Source of the DNA: Deinococcus sp.
Lineage (GTDB): Bacteria; Deinococcota; Deinococci; Deinococcales; Deinococcaceae
Assembly: GCA_028287665.1 (NCBI GenBank)
Contig: JAQBPF010000038.1
Location: forward strand, 1 to 6,367
Length of the DNA stretch: 6,367 bases
Reading direction: 5' to 3'
This document shows positions 1 to 5,045 of the stretch, in pieces; position 1 is the stretch's first letter; every line of letters begins with the position of its first letter. Below the pieces are notes generated by a model that was not told the origin of the DNA, made no database searches, and saw only the letters and a program-made list of their open reading frames with translations. A program made the translations under genes and the position numbers.

Positions 1-4
1 CCTG

Positions 5-10
5 TAGGAT
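5..10 (+). promoter_or_regulatory. Candidate -10 element (TAGGAT) of a leaderless xpt transcript, or Shine-Dalgarno
   Basis: TAGGAT ends 7 nt before the xpt ATG, the spacing expected of a TANNNT -10 box whose transcript begins at or next to the start codon, as is common in Deinococcus. The same bases contain AGGA 8 nt before the ATG, which would serve as a ribosome binding site. The sequence cannot decide between the two, and the -35 region is outside the window. Confidence 0.4.
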
Positions 11-17
11 TGCCCCT

Positions 18-599
18 ATGCAAGCTCTCGTAGATGCCATCCGGGCACAAGGCGTCATCCTGCCGGGTGGATTCCTGAAAGTAGACGGACTGGTCAACCA
101 CCAACTCCTGCCCGCCCTGACCCGTGAAATGGGCGAACATTTTGCTGCCTACTTCGCGCCTCTGAAGCCCAACAAGATTCTGACCATCGAAGTCAGCGGC
201 ATCGCGCCCGCGCTGGCAACCTCGCTGGTGCTGGGCATTCCGATGGTGTACGCCCGCAAGAAAAAGCCCATCACCATGAAAGAACCCGCCTATACGGCTC
301 AGTCCATCAGCCGCACCAAGGGCGGCGTCGTGGACCTGTTCGTGTCCAGCGAGTTTCTGGGGCCGGATGACCGCGTGATCGTCATCGATGATTTCCTGGC
401 GTCGGGCGGCACGCTGCGGTCACTGAATACCATCATTCAGGCCAGCGGCGCAGAATTGTTGGGCCTCGGCTGCGTCATCGAAAAGGGGTTTGAGGAAGGC
501 CGCCTGAAACTGGCCGACCTGAATATTCCGATCCATACCCTGGCGAACATTGTGCGAATGAGCGAGGCAGAAGGGATTGTGGTGGAGTTGGGGCAGTAA
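18..599 (+). CDS. xpt: Xanthine phosphoribosyltransferase (purine salvage)
   Basis: This 193-residue cytoplasmic enzyme should transfer the phosphoribosyl group of PRPP to xanthine, giving XMP and feeding GMP synthesis. The N-terminus ([20 protein letters not shown], residues 3-22, then NHQ at 27-29) follows the known Bacillus Xpt pattern. The type I PRT signature is at residues 120-132, with the acidic pair D124-D125 and the PRPP loop ASGGT. The [10 protein letters not shown] segment (56-65) is the conserved loop that precedes the YARKK stretch (78-82). Length matches the family (about 190 residues) and both ends look complete. ATG at 18 is preferred because it gives the family N-terminus; upstream lie AGGA at 6-9 (8-nt spacing) and an overlapping TAGGAT. 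It converges with the GNAT gene. Adenine PRT is the closest alternative, but the N-terminal half fits Xpt much better. Confidence 0.95.
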   Translation: MQALVDAIRAQGVILPGGFLKVDGLVNHQLLPALTREMGEHFAAYFAPLKPNKILTIEVSGIAPALATSLVLGIPMVYARKKKPITMKEPAYTAQSISRTKGGVVDLFVSSEFLGPDDRVIVIDDFLASGGTLRSLNTIIQASGAELLGLGCVIEKGFEEGRLKLADLNIPIHTLANIVRMSEAEGIVVELGQ

Positions 600-607
600 A
601 AAGGCTC

Positions 608-649
608 AGGGTCCGGGGCTGAAGGTCTAGGGTGCCGGGCAGATAGGCT
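608..649. repeat. Degenerate two-copy 21-nt tandem repeat in the xpt/GNAT convergent gap
   Basis: Positions 608-628 and 629-649 are adjacent 21-mers that match at 15 of 21 positions. Both begin AGGGT and share a CCGGGGC/CCGGGC core. Related GACCCT heptamers occur in tandem in the opposite orientation at 684-689 and 691-696, running into the GNAT stop codon. This looks like decayed intergenic repeat sequence; no coding or RNA function is evident. Confidence 0.4.
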
Positions 650-652
650 GTT

Positions 653-672
653 AAAAACCGTCTAGCACAGAC
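653..672 (-). terminator. Weak hairpin plus T-run downstream of the GNAT gene
   Basis: Read on the minus strand, a 4-bp stem GTCT/AGAC with a 5-nt loop (660-672) is followed by GG and then five T residues (653-657). It lies 24 nt beyond the GNAT stop. The stem is short for a Rho-independent terminator. A second small palindrome, CTGAG-AGC-CTCAG, sits beside it at 672-684 and could extend or compete with the fold. Confidence 0.25.
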
Positions 673-695
673 TGAGAGCCTCAGACCCTTGACCC

Positions 696-1247
696 TCAGA
701 GGCCCTTTCCCAGCCGCTTCCAGTACAGCAGCGTCCCCGTCAGCCCGCCGTAGGGTTTCAGGGCAAAGTCAGGGATTTCTCCGGCCAGCGTATAGCCCAT
801 TTTTTCGTAGAGGCCCGCTGCGCCGCCGTCTGTGGCCGTGTCGAGTACCAACAGCGTTCGGCCCTGCTGCTGCGCCAATTGCTCGGCTTCCTGCAACAGG
901 GCAGTGGCCACGCCCTTTCCCCGGTGGCCCAGCCGGGTCATCATCTTGGCAATCTCGGCGCGGTGGGGCTGGTTGGGTGGGAAATCCAGCAGCAGAGTCA
1001 CCGTGCCGATCAGCGTGCTGCCCTGCCAGGCACCCAAAACGATGCGTTCGCCCCGGCTTGCGGCGGCCAGCGAGCCAGTCCAGAAAGCAGCGGCGGCATC
1101 GGGGGCCAGCGGGTGCATAAAGCTCACCGATTCTCCATTGGCTACGGTTTCAATTAGCAGCGTACACAGTTGCTGGGCGGTGTCTGGGTCAGTGTTCAGG
1201 GCACGAATCTGAAAAGAGATCTGGAAGGATGGGCTGGGGTTCGTCAT
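696..1247 (-). CDS. GNAT family N-acetyltransferase
   Basis: This 183-residue protein has a complete GNAT (Gcn5-related acetyltransferase) fold, which moves an acetyl group from acetyl-CoA to an amine. The N-terminal part (residues 20-60) holds the acceptor-side helices. Residues 78-90 (LIGTVTLLLDFPP) form the central strand pair. Motif A runs from AEIAKMMT (98-105) into the CoA pyrophosphate-binding loop GHRGKGVATALL (107-118). The C-terminal AAGLYEKMGYTLAGEIPDF (143-161) is the usual motif B end. All landmarks are present, so an active enzyme is likely. The acceptor (small molecule, antibiotic or protein) cannot be read from sequence. It is the second gene of an operon: its ATG follows the regulator's TGA after one base, with GGAG 5 nt upstream. 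Confidence 0.9.
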   Translation of the reverse strand: MTNPSPSFQISFQIRALNTDPDTAQQLCTLLIETVANGESVSFMHPLAPDAAAAFWTGSLAAASRGERIVLGAWQGSTLIGTVTLLLDFPPNQPHRAEIAKMMTRLGHRGKGVATALLQEAEQLAQQQGRTLLVLDTATDGGAAGLYEKMGYTLAGEIPDFALKPYGGLTGTLLYWKRLGKGL

Positions 1248-1248
1248 C

Positions 1249-1833
1249 TCAACTCCGGGCCAGCACCACGAGGTAGGTGCAGGGTTGGGCGGCGGGATTG
1301 CGGAAGGTCACGTCATGCGGCGGGCCAAAGGCGAGGCTGTCTCCGGGGGCCAGTTCGTGAAGCTCTGGCCCTTCCTGAACCGTCAACGCTCCGGCTTCCA
1401 CCAGCACCACCTGACGAATCCGGGCGTAGGACGAGGCGGGCAAATCGACGTGCTGGCACGGCGGCAGCGTGACCCGTACCACTTCCAGCGGATGATCGGG
1501 GCGCATGAACACCTGCTGACGCTCGTAGCCTGTGCCGGGATCGCGCCAGCGCGGTTGGTCGGCGGCCCGCACCAGCCGTCCGGTGTGGCCCTCGGCCCGC
1601 AGCAGCAGGCCCGCCAGCGTCAGGCCGTAAGCTCCCGCCAGACGTACCAGCGTTCCTGCCGTGGGGCTCATCTCGCCGCGCTCTATTTTGCTGACGCTGG
1701 CCTTGGATACGCCGGAATGCTGTGCCAGATCGGCCTGCGACCAGCCCCGCGCCTCCCGCTCCAGCCGGATACAGTGGGCCAACTGTTCCCCCGCCTCAGC
1801 ATGTGCCGCCTCATCGTCTAGGATAAGATCCAT
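1249..1833 (-). CDS. XRE-type helix-turn-helix regulator with C-terminal cupin domain
   Basis: This 194-residue protein is a probable one-component DNA-binding regulator. Residues 20-78 form an XRE/Cro-C1 HTH: LEREARGWSQADLAQHSGVS leads into the recognition helix SKASVSKIERGE (43-54), then SPTAGTLVRLAGAYGL. Residues about 105-192 are a small cupin barrel, the usual ligand-sensing half of this family. Its second motif is clear (APGDSLAFGPPH, 162-173, then N179). The first is atypical, with C126-Q-H128 where HxH is usual. The reading frame stays open upstream to a TTG at 1959, inside the divergent carboxylase gene. I chose ATG 1831-1833 because the domain begins just after it and TATACT lies 6 nt upstream. 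It heads an operon with the GNAT gene and is divergent from the carboxylase, so it may regulate itself, the carboxylase or both. Confidence 0.9.
   Translation of the reverse strand: MDLILDDEAAHAEAGEQLAHCIRLEREARGWSQADLAQHSGVSKASVSKIERGEMSPTAGTLVRLAGAYGLTLAGLLLRAEGHTGRLVRAADQPRWRDPGTGYERQQVFMRPDHPLEVVRVTLPPCQHVDLPASSYARIRQVVLVEAGALTVQEGPELHELAPGDSLAFGPPHDVTFRNPAAQPCTYLVVLARS
1253..1256 (-). promoter_or_regulatory. Shine-Dalgarno of the GNAT gene inside the end of the regulator gene
   Basis: On the minus strand GGAG sits 5 nt before the GNAT ATG (1245-1247), within the last codons of the preceding regulator, whose TGA is at 1249-1251. The TGA-G-ATG arrangement suggests translational coupling. 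This internal operon gene has a clear ribosome binding site, unlike the promoter-proximal genes of the window. Confidence 0.6.
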
Positions 1834-1839
1834 ATGAAT

Positions 1840-1845
1840 AGTATA
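1840..1845 (-). promoter_or_regulatory. -10 element (TATACT) for the regulator/GNAT operon
   Basis: Minus-strand TATACT differs from the TATAAT consensus at one base and ends 6 nt before the chosen ATG at 1833. No Shine-Dalgarno sequence is present, so the transcript is probably leaderless. No convincing TTGACA-like -35 is seen at 16-18 nt. This element also argues against the longer reading frame starting at 1959. Confidence 0.6.
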
Positions 1846-1908
1846 GGAGATTTTGGGCAGGAGATGATGGGGTGCCGCCGACCACTTACCTCTGACTGTT
1901 CCCCACAT

Positions 1909-1939
1909 CCTAACGAGCGTTTGGAGAGCTGCGTTTAGG
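1909..1939. promoter_or_regulatory. Candidate operator: three CGTTT-type half-sites upstream of the carboxylase
   Basis: CCTAACG (1909-1915), AG, CGTTTGG (1918-1924) form an inverted repeat with 6 of 7 pairs. A third copy, CGTTTAGG, lies at 1932-1939, giving a direct repeat of GCGTTT at 1917 and 1931 (14-nt period). The sites cover the expected -35 region and abut the putative -10 of the carboxylase gene. They are more than 60 nt from the regulator's own -10. The placement suits a repressor of the carboxylase gene; the binding protein is unknown, with the adjacent XRE-cupin protein the obvious candidate. Confidence 0.4.
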
Positions 1940-1945
1940 TAGATT
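1940..1945 (+). promoter_or_regulatory. Candidate -10 element (TAGATT) for the carboxylase gene
   Basis: TAGATT ends 5 nt before the ATG at 1951 and fits the TANNNT leaderless pattern, although the spacing is slightly short. The only Shine-Dalgarno-like bases are AGG at 1937-1939, too far upstream for a good fit, and GGGG at 1946-1949, too close. No good -35 hexamer is seen. Confidence 0.4.
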
Positions 1946-1950
1946 GGGGC

Positions 1951-3513
1951 ATGACTCAACTGGCCCTAGAACTTCAGGAACTCATCGCCACGATGGAGCA
2001 GCGCCGCGCCAAAGTGGAACTTGGCGGCGGCTTGGAGCGCCAGAAGAAGCAGCGGGCAGGCGGCAAACTCACGGCCCGCGAGCGCATTCATACGCTGCTG
2101 GACGCCGGGAGCTTTCTGGAACTCGGCACCTTTGTAGAACATCAGGGCGGGCGGCTGATGCAGGGCGTGGAGGCTCCCGGCGAGGGCGTGGTTACGGGCA
2201 GCGGCACGATAGACGGGCGGCAGGTCTTCGTGTTCAGTCAGGATTTCACGGTGCTGGGCGGCAGCCTGGGCAAAATGAACGCCGCCAAGATCACCAAAGT
2301 CATGGACCTGGCCGCCCGGACGGGGTGCCCAGTCATCGGCCTCAACGATTCGGCGGGCGCCCGCATTCAGGAAGGCGTGGACAGCCTCAGCGGGTACGGC
2401 GAGATTTTTTACCGCAACGCGATCTATTCCGGTGCGGTGCCGCAGATCAGCGCCATTCTCGGCCCCTGTGCGGGCGGCGCGGTGTATTCTCCGGCCCTCA
2501 CCGACTTTATTTTGATGAGCGGCGGCAGCAGTTATATGTTCATCACCGGCCCTGAAGTCATCAAAAGCGTGACGCGCGAGGACGTGACCTTCGACCAGTT
2601 GGGCGGCGCGGACGTGCATACCCGTAAGTCGGGCGTAGCTCATCTGGAATACGACGGTGACGAAGCCGTGCTGCGCGGCATCCGCGACCTGCTGGGCTAT
2701 CTGCCCCAGAATGCCCGCGAGAAAGCGCCGGTGCAGCCTACCTCCGACCCCGCGGGCCGCCGCAACGACGCCCTTCTCAACATCGTCACACCCGATCAGC
2801 GTCGGCCTTACGACATGCACGACGTGATTCATGAACTGGTGGACAACGGGACGTTTCTGGAAATTCAGCCGAATTGGGCCAAGAATATGCTGATCGGATT
2901 TGCCCGACTGAACGGCCAGAGCGTGGGCATCGTCGCCAACAATCCGCGGGTGATGGCCGGAACGCTGAACATTGACGCCTCAGACAAGGCGGCCCGCTTT
3001 ATTCGCACCTGCGACTGCTACAACATCCCGATTCTGACGCTGGTGGACGTGACTGGATTCCTGCCGGGCGTGGCGCAGGAACACGCGGGCATCATCCGGC
3101 ACGGCGCGAAAATGCTGTATGCCTACGCCGAGGCTACCGTGCCCAAAATCACGCTGATTACGCGCAAGAGCTACGGCGGCGCTTACCTTGCCATGAACAG
3201 CCGGGACATGGGAAGTGACGTGGTGTACGCGTGGCCCACCGCTGCTGTGGCGGTCATGGGCGCGGAGGGGGCGGCCAATATCGTGTACCGCCGCGACATC
3301 CAGAATGCGGAGAACCCCGAAGCGATGCGGGCCGAGAAAATCCGCGATTACAAAGACGCCTTCGACAACCCCTATGTGGCCGCCAGCAAGGGCTATATAG
3401 ACGATGTGATTCCGATGGAAGACACCCGCGCAAGGTTGATCCAGACCTTTGCCATGCTGCGGGAAAAGCGGGAGGAGAGGCCGTATAAAAAGCACGGGAA
3501 TATGCCGCTCTAA
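1951..3513 (+). CDS. Acyl-CoA carboxylase beta subunit (carboxyltransferase; propionyl-CoA carboxylase/MmdA type)
   Basis: This 520-residue cytoplasmic protein should move the carboxyl group from carboxybiotin to an acyl-CoA, forming methylmalonyl-CoA if the substrate is propionyl-CoA. It shows the two tandem crotonase-like domains of the family. The N-terminal domain has GGKLTARERI (37-46), NDSAGARIQEGV (132-143) and the oxyanion turn GPCAGGAVYSPA (171-182). The C-terminal domain has VDVTGFLPG (365-373), SYGGAYLAM (407-415), AWPTAAVAVMGAEG (427-440) and the typical end KKHGNMPL (513-520). Length is normal for the family and both ends are intact. Residue L413 occupies the position where actinobacterial propionyl-CoA carboxylases carry Asp, so the sequence groups better with YLAM/YIAM-type transcarboxylase 12S or MmdA-like subunits; the substrate is therefore not certain. 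No biotin carboxylase or biotin carrier gene is in the window, so partners must be encoded elsewhere. Confidence 0.92.
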   Translation: MTQLALELQELIATMEQRRAKVELGGGLERQKKQRAGGKLTARERIHTLLDAGSFLELGTFVEHQGGRLMQGVEAPGEGVVTGSGTIDGRQVFVFSQDFTVLGGSLGKMNAAKITKVMDLAARTGCPVIGLNDSAGARIQEGVDSLSGYGEIFYRNAIYSGAVPQISAILGPCAGGAVYSPALTDFILMSGGSSYMFITGPEVIKSVTREDVTFDQLGGADVHTRKSGVAHLEYDGDEAVLRGIRDLLGYLPQNAREKAPVQPTSDPAGRRNDALLNIVTPDQRRPYDMHDVIHELVDNGTFLEIQPNWAKNMLIGFARLNGQSVGIVANNPRVMAGTLNIDASDKAARFIRTCDCYNIPILTLVDVTGFLPGVAQEHAGIIRHGAKMLYAYAEATVPKITLITRKSYGGAYLAMNSRDMGSDVVYAWPTAAVAVMGAEGAANIVYRRDIQNAENPEAMRAEKIRDYKDAFDNPYVAASKGYIDDVIPMEDTRARLIQTFAMLREKREERPYKKHGNMPL

Positions 3514-3515
3514 GC

Positions 3516-3550
3516 GGTGTGGGCTGTGGGGAAAAACCGAACCCCACACC
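3516..3550. terminator. Convergent hairpin between the carboxylase and the CAP lipoprotein genes
   Basis: GGTGTGGG (3516-3523) pairs perfectly with CCCACACC (3543-3550) across a 19-nt loop. An alternative stem, TGTGGGG (3525-3531) with CCCCACA (3542-3548), has a tighter 10-nt loop. It begins just after the carboxylase TAA (3511-3513) and ends 5 nt before the stop of the convergent gene, so it is placed to end both transcripts. The T-tract on either strand is poor, so termination may be weak or factor-dependent. Confidence 0.45.
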
Positions 3551-3555
3551 CTCCT

Positions 3556-4107
3556 TTATCGCCGTCCGAAATCCTGAACCCAGTAGTGGCCGTAGCTTCC
3601 GCCTGCCGCGTAGCCCACGCCGAGTTCAGTAAAACTGGCGTTCATAATGTTGCGGCAGTGGCCTTCACTCTTCAGCCAGCCGCTCACCACGGCTTCGGGC
3701 GTGGTCTGTCCGGCGGCAATATTTTCCCCGATGGTGCGCCAGACGTACCCGGTGGCCGTGATGCGCTGGGCCATCGTGCGGCCATCCTGACTGGTGTGGC
3801 TGAAGTAATTGCGGGCGGCCATATCAGCGGCGTGGCCCTGGGCCGACTGCGCCAGTTGTGCATTGGCGGCTACAGGCGCGGCGGCGGGAAAGCTGGTGCT
3901 GCCGCACGTGCGGGCTTGAGCGCGGGCCGCATTGGTCAGGGTCAGCACGCGCCCTGCAAAGGTTCCGCTGGGTGCAGAAGGGGCACTCTGAGCTGGCAGA
4001 GGTGATCCACCCGGTGCGGGTGAAGAGCCGCAGGCCGCCAACGTGAGCGCAAGAAGGAGAAAGGCCGCCGGAACAGCGGGCGAGCACAAAGGCAGAGGCT
4101 GGTGCAT
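3556..4107 (-). CDS. CAP/SCP-domain (YkwD-like) lipoprotein
   Basis: This 183-residue protein is probably exported and lipid-anchored at the cell envelope. The N-terminus has a hydrophobic segment (AVPAAFLLLALTLAA, 11-25) ending in a lipobox with acceptor Cys26. A Ser/Pro/Ala/Gly linker follows (27-50). The CAP domain spans about 53-181: NAARAQ (59-64), HAADMAARNYFSH (92-104), GENIAAG (127-133), W144, SEGHCRNIM (147-155), GVGY (163-166) and the closing YWVQDFG (175-181). Candidate conserved residues are H92, H104, E128 and H150; C68 and C151 are placed to form the disulfide seen in this bacterial subgroup. The biochemical role of bacterial CAP proteins is poorly defined, so none is assigned. 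I chose ATG 4105-4107; a TTG at 4116 in the same frame would add three residues. Neither start has a clear ribosome binding site. The gene stands alone, convergent with the carboxylase. Confidence 0.88.
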   Translation of the reverse strand: MHQPLPLCSPAVPAAFLLLALTLAACGSSPAPGGSPLPAQSAPSAPSGTFAGRVLTLTNAARAQARTCGSTSFPAAAPVAANAQLAQSAQGHAADMAARNYFSHTSQDGRTMAQRITATGYVWRTIGENIAAGQTTPEAVVSGWLKSEGHCRNIMNASFTELGVGYAAGGSYGHYWVQDFGRR

Positions 4108-4267
4108 GTGCCCCAAGTAGAGTGGGTTACTCCTGCTGCTGGCGTGAGGCCAAAATTCTCATCTCTCATATTCCGGCCAAGACCGTATGGCAGCCTGTGC
4201 AGCGCCTGTATGTAGAAAATCTGATCTTAAGAAAACGCTACCTTTCTCATGTCAGGAGAACGATAGT
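4108..4267 (-). promoter_or_regulatory. AT-richer 160-nt intergenic region upstream of the CAP lipoprotein
   Basis: This is the longest non-coding stretch in the window, and its 4205-4245 part is clearly AT-richer than its surroundings. It holds the palindrome TCTTAAGA (4225-4232) flanked by two AGAAAA copies 16 nt apart (4214-4219, 4230-4235), and GGCCAA repeated at 4148 and 4176. It should contain the lipoprotein promoter, but I could not pick a convincing -35/-10 pair. GAAC-GATA-GTTC (4258-4269) at the end of the upstream gene is a 4-bp hairpin without a T-run, hence a poor terminator. No small ORF or RNA gene is supported. Confidence 0.3.
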
Positions 4268-4957
4268 TCACGGCAGGAGGGTAAAACCGACGATTTTCGC
4301 ATCTGAAAGATGAAGGGGTGAGCTGTCGGGCAGGCTGGCCCTGACGTGGCCCCCCGACAGTTCGGCAGCGGCATTCAGCAGAGGCGCATCGGCGGCGGGG
4401 TCGAGCGTTCCCCACAGGTGCGCTGTGCCTCCTTGCCAGTCGCGCCACAGCAGCGATCCGATGGCTTCTCCGCCCGCGTAGGCCATCAACAGCACACTCT
4501 TGGGGTCACCTTCCAGCGGCCCTGCAAAATGGCGGGCCAACGTTTCGGCCCATTCTGCCGCGCCGTAACTTTCGGCCAGCACCCCGGCCCAGCTGGGCAG
4601 ATGCAGCCGCGACACCTGCTCCACCACGATCACGCCGGGATCGGGGACAGGCGCAAAGGTGCCTACACGCAGGCCACCCACGTCCTCGCCCGCCACGGCG
4701 CTCACCGAGGCCACCAGCGGCGGTGCGTCTTGCCCCAGATGCCACGCCCGCACCAGCGGCAGCACATCGCCCGCATCTTCTGGCAGATAGGAGGCATTCA
4801 GGGCCAGCACATTGATTCCCGGCGTATGGAGCGTCACTGTGCCCCTGAAGTCACGCCTGACGGTCGAAAACGGCTCGAAGTAGGCCACGAGTTCGGCCAG
4901 CACGGGTGGCAGCGTGGGGGAGGCTGAGCCAGAGGACGCTGGGGCAGGGGAGGGCAT
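4268..4957 (-). CDS. Uncharacterised protein with a degenerate GNAT-like C-terminal half
   Basis: I do not recognise this 229-residue protein as a named family. It opens with a low-complexity Pro/Ser/Ala tail (1-18), then a helix VLAELVAYFEPFSTVRRD (19-36) and an alpha/beta region (40-125), with no signal peptide or membrane segment. The C-terminal part resembles a GNAT core: the helix YGAAEWAETLARHF (131-144), the strand pair SVLLMAYAGGEAIGSLLWRD (154-173), AHLWGTLDP (179-187), the helix LLNAAAELSGG (193-203) and a closing VGFTLLP (223-229). Where an active GNAT has its CoA-binding loop (RxxGxG/A) there is only AADAP (188-192). Catalysis by the normal mechanism is therefore doubtful. ATG 4957 is chosen because TAGCCT lies 5 nt upstream; GTG at codon 19 is an alternative. 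Coding use looks normal for the window. It follows the gdh gene on the same strand but is separated by a strong terminator. Confidence 0.75.
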   Translation of the reverse strand: MPSPAPASSGSASPTLPPVLAELVAYFEPFSTVRRDFRGTVTLHTPGINVLALNASYLPEDAGDVLPLVRAWHLGQDAPPLVASVSAVAGEDVGGLRVGTFAPVPDPGVIVVEQVSRLHLPSWAGVLAESYGAAEWAETLARHFAGPLEGDPKSVLLMAYAGGEAIGSLLWRDWQGGTAHLWGTLDPAADAPLLNAAAELSGGHVRASLPDSSPLHLSDAKIVGFTLLP

Positions 4958-4962
4958 GGGGC

Positions 4963-4992
4963 AGGCTAGGGGCTGGGGGCCACAAAAAACAA
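4963..4992 (-). promoter_or_regulatory. Candidate promoter of the GNAT-like gene (TTGTTT-18-TAGCCT)
   Basis: On the minus strand TTGTTT (4987-4992) and TAGCCT (4963-4968) are separated by 18 nt. TAGCCT ends 5 nt before the ATG at 4957, and the intervening GCCCC offers no ribosome binding site, again a leaderless layout. The -35-like TTGTTT lies in the descending arm and T-tract of the gdh terminator. Confidence 0.4.
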
Positions 4993-5015
4993 CCGCCGAG
5001 GTGCTCAGGCGGTTG
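4984..5015 (-). terminator. Rho-independent terminator of the glutamate dehydrogenase gene
   Basis: Read on the minus strand, CAACCGCC (5008-5015) pairs perfectly with GGCGGTTG (4990-4997), and six T residues follow directly (4984-4989). Inside the 10-nt loop GAG and CTC can add three more pairs past a one-base bulge, leaving a CAC loop. It lies 30 nt beyond the gdh stop. It is a textbook intrinsic terminator and the strongest structural signal in the window. Confidence 0.9.
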
Positions 5016-5045
5016 CTTTGAGAGTGGTTTCTCTTCCGGCTGGGG

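Noticed and set aside
1..17. Purine riboswitch upstream of xpt, as in Bacillus
   Set aside because: Only 17 nt are visible and they contain a -10-like box close to the ATG, so no aptamer can be supported.
1285..1821. Plus-strand open frame opposite the XRE-cupin gene
   Set aside because: It is antisense to a gene with clear HTH and cupin motifs, and its translation is low-complexity.
1834..1959. N-terminal extension of the regulator to a TTG at 1959
   Set aside because: It would overlap the divergent carboxylase start, cross the regulator's TATACT box, and add 42 residues that do not resemble the family.
1966..2832. Long minus-strand open frame (288 codons) opposite the carboxylase
   Set aside because: It lies wholly inside a certain gene, its translation is His/Ala/Gly-rich without family motifs, and such antisense frames are expected in GC-rich coding DNA.
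2980..3549. Minus-strand open frame of 189 codons over the end of the carboxylase
   Set aside because: It has no recognisable domain or start signal and covers the conserved C-terminal domain of the real gene in antisense.
4122..4313. Small plus-strand ORF of 63 codons in the intergenic region
   Set aside because: It runs antisense into the end of the neighbouring gene, has no ribosome binding site, and its composition does not look like a protein.
4346..4927. Plus-strand open frame of 193 codons opposite the GNAT-like gene
   Set aside because: It is rich in Gln, His and Arg with no domain pattern. The minus-strand frame has the better start context and a plausible fold.
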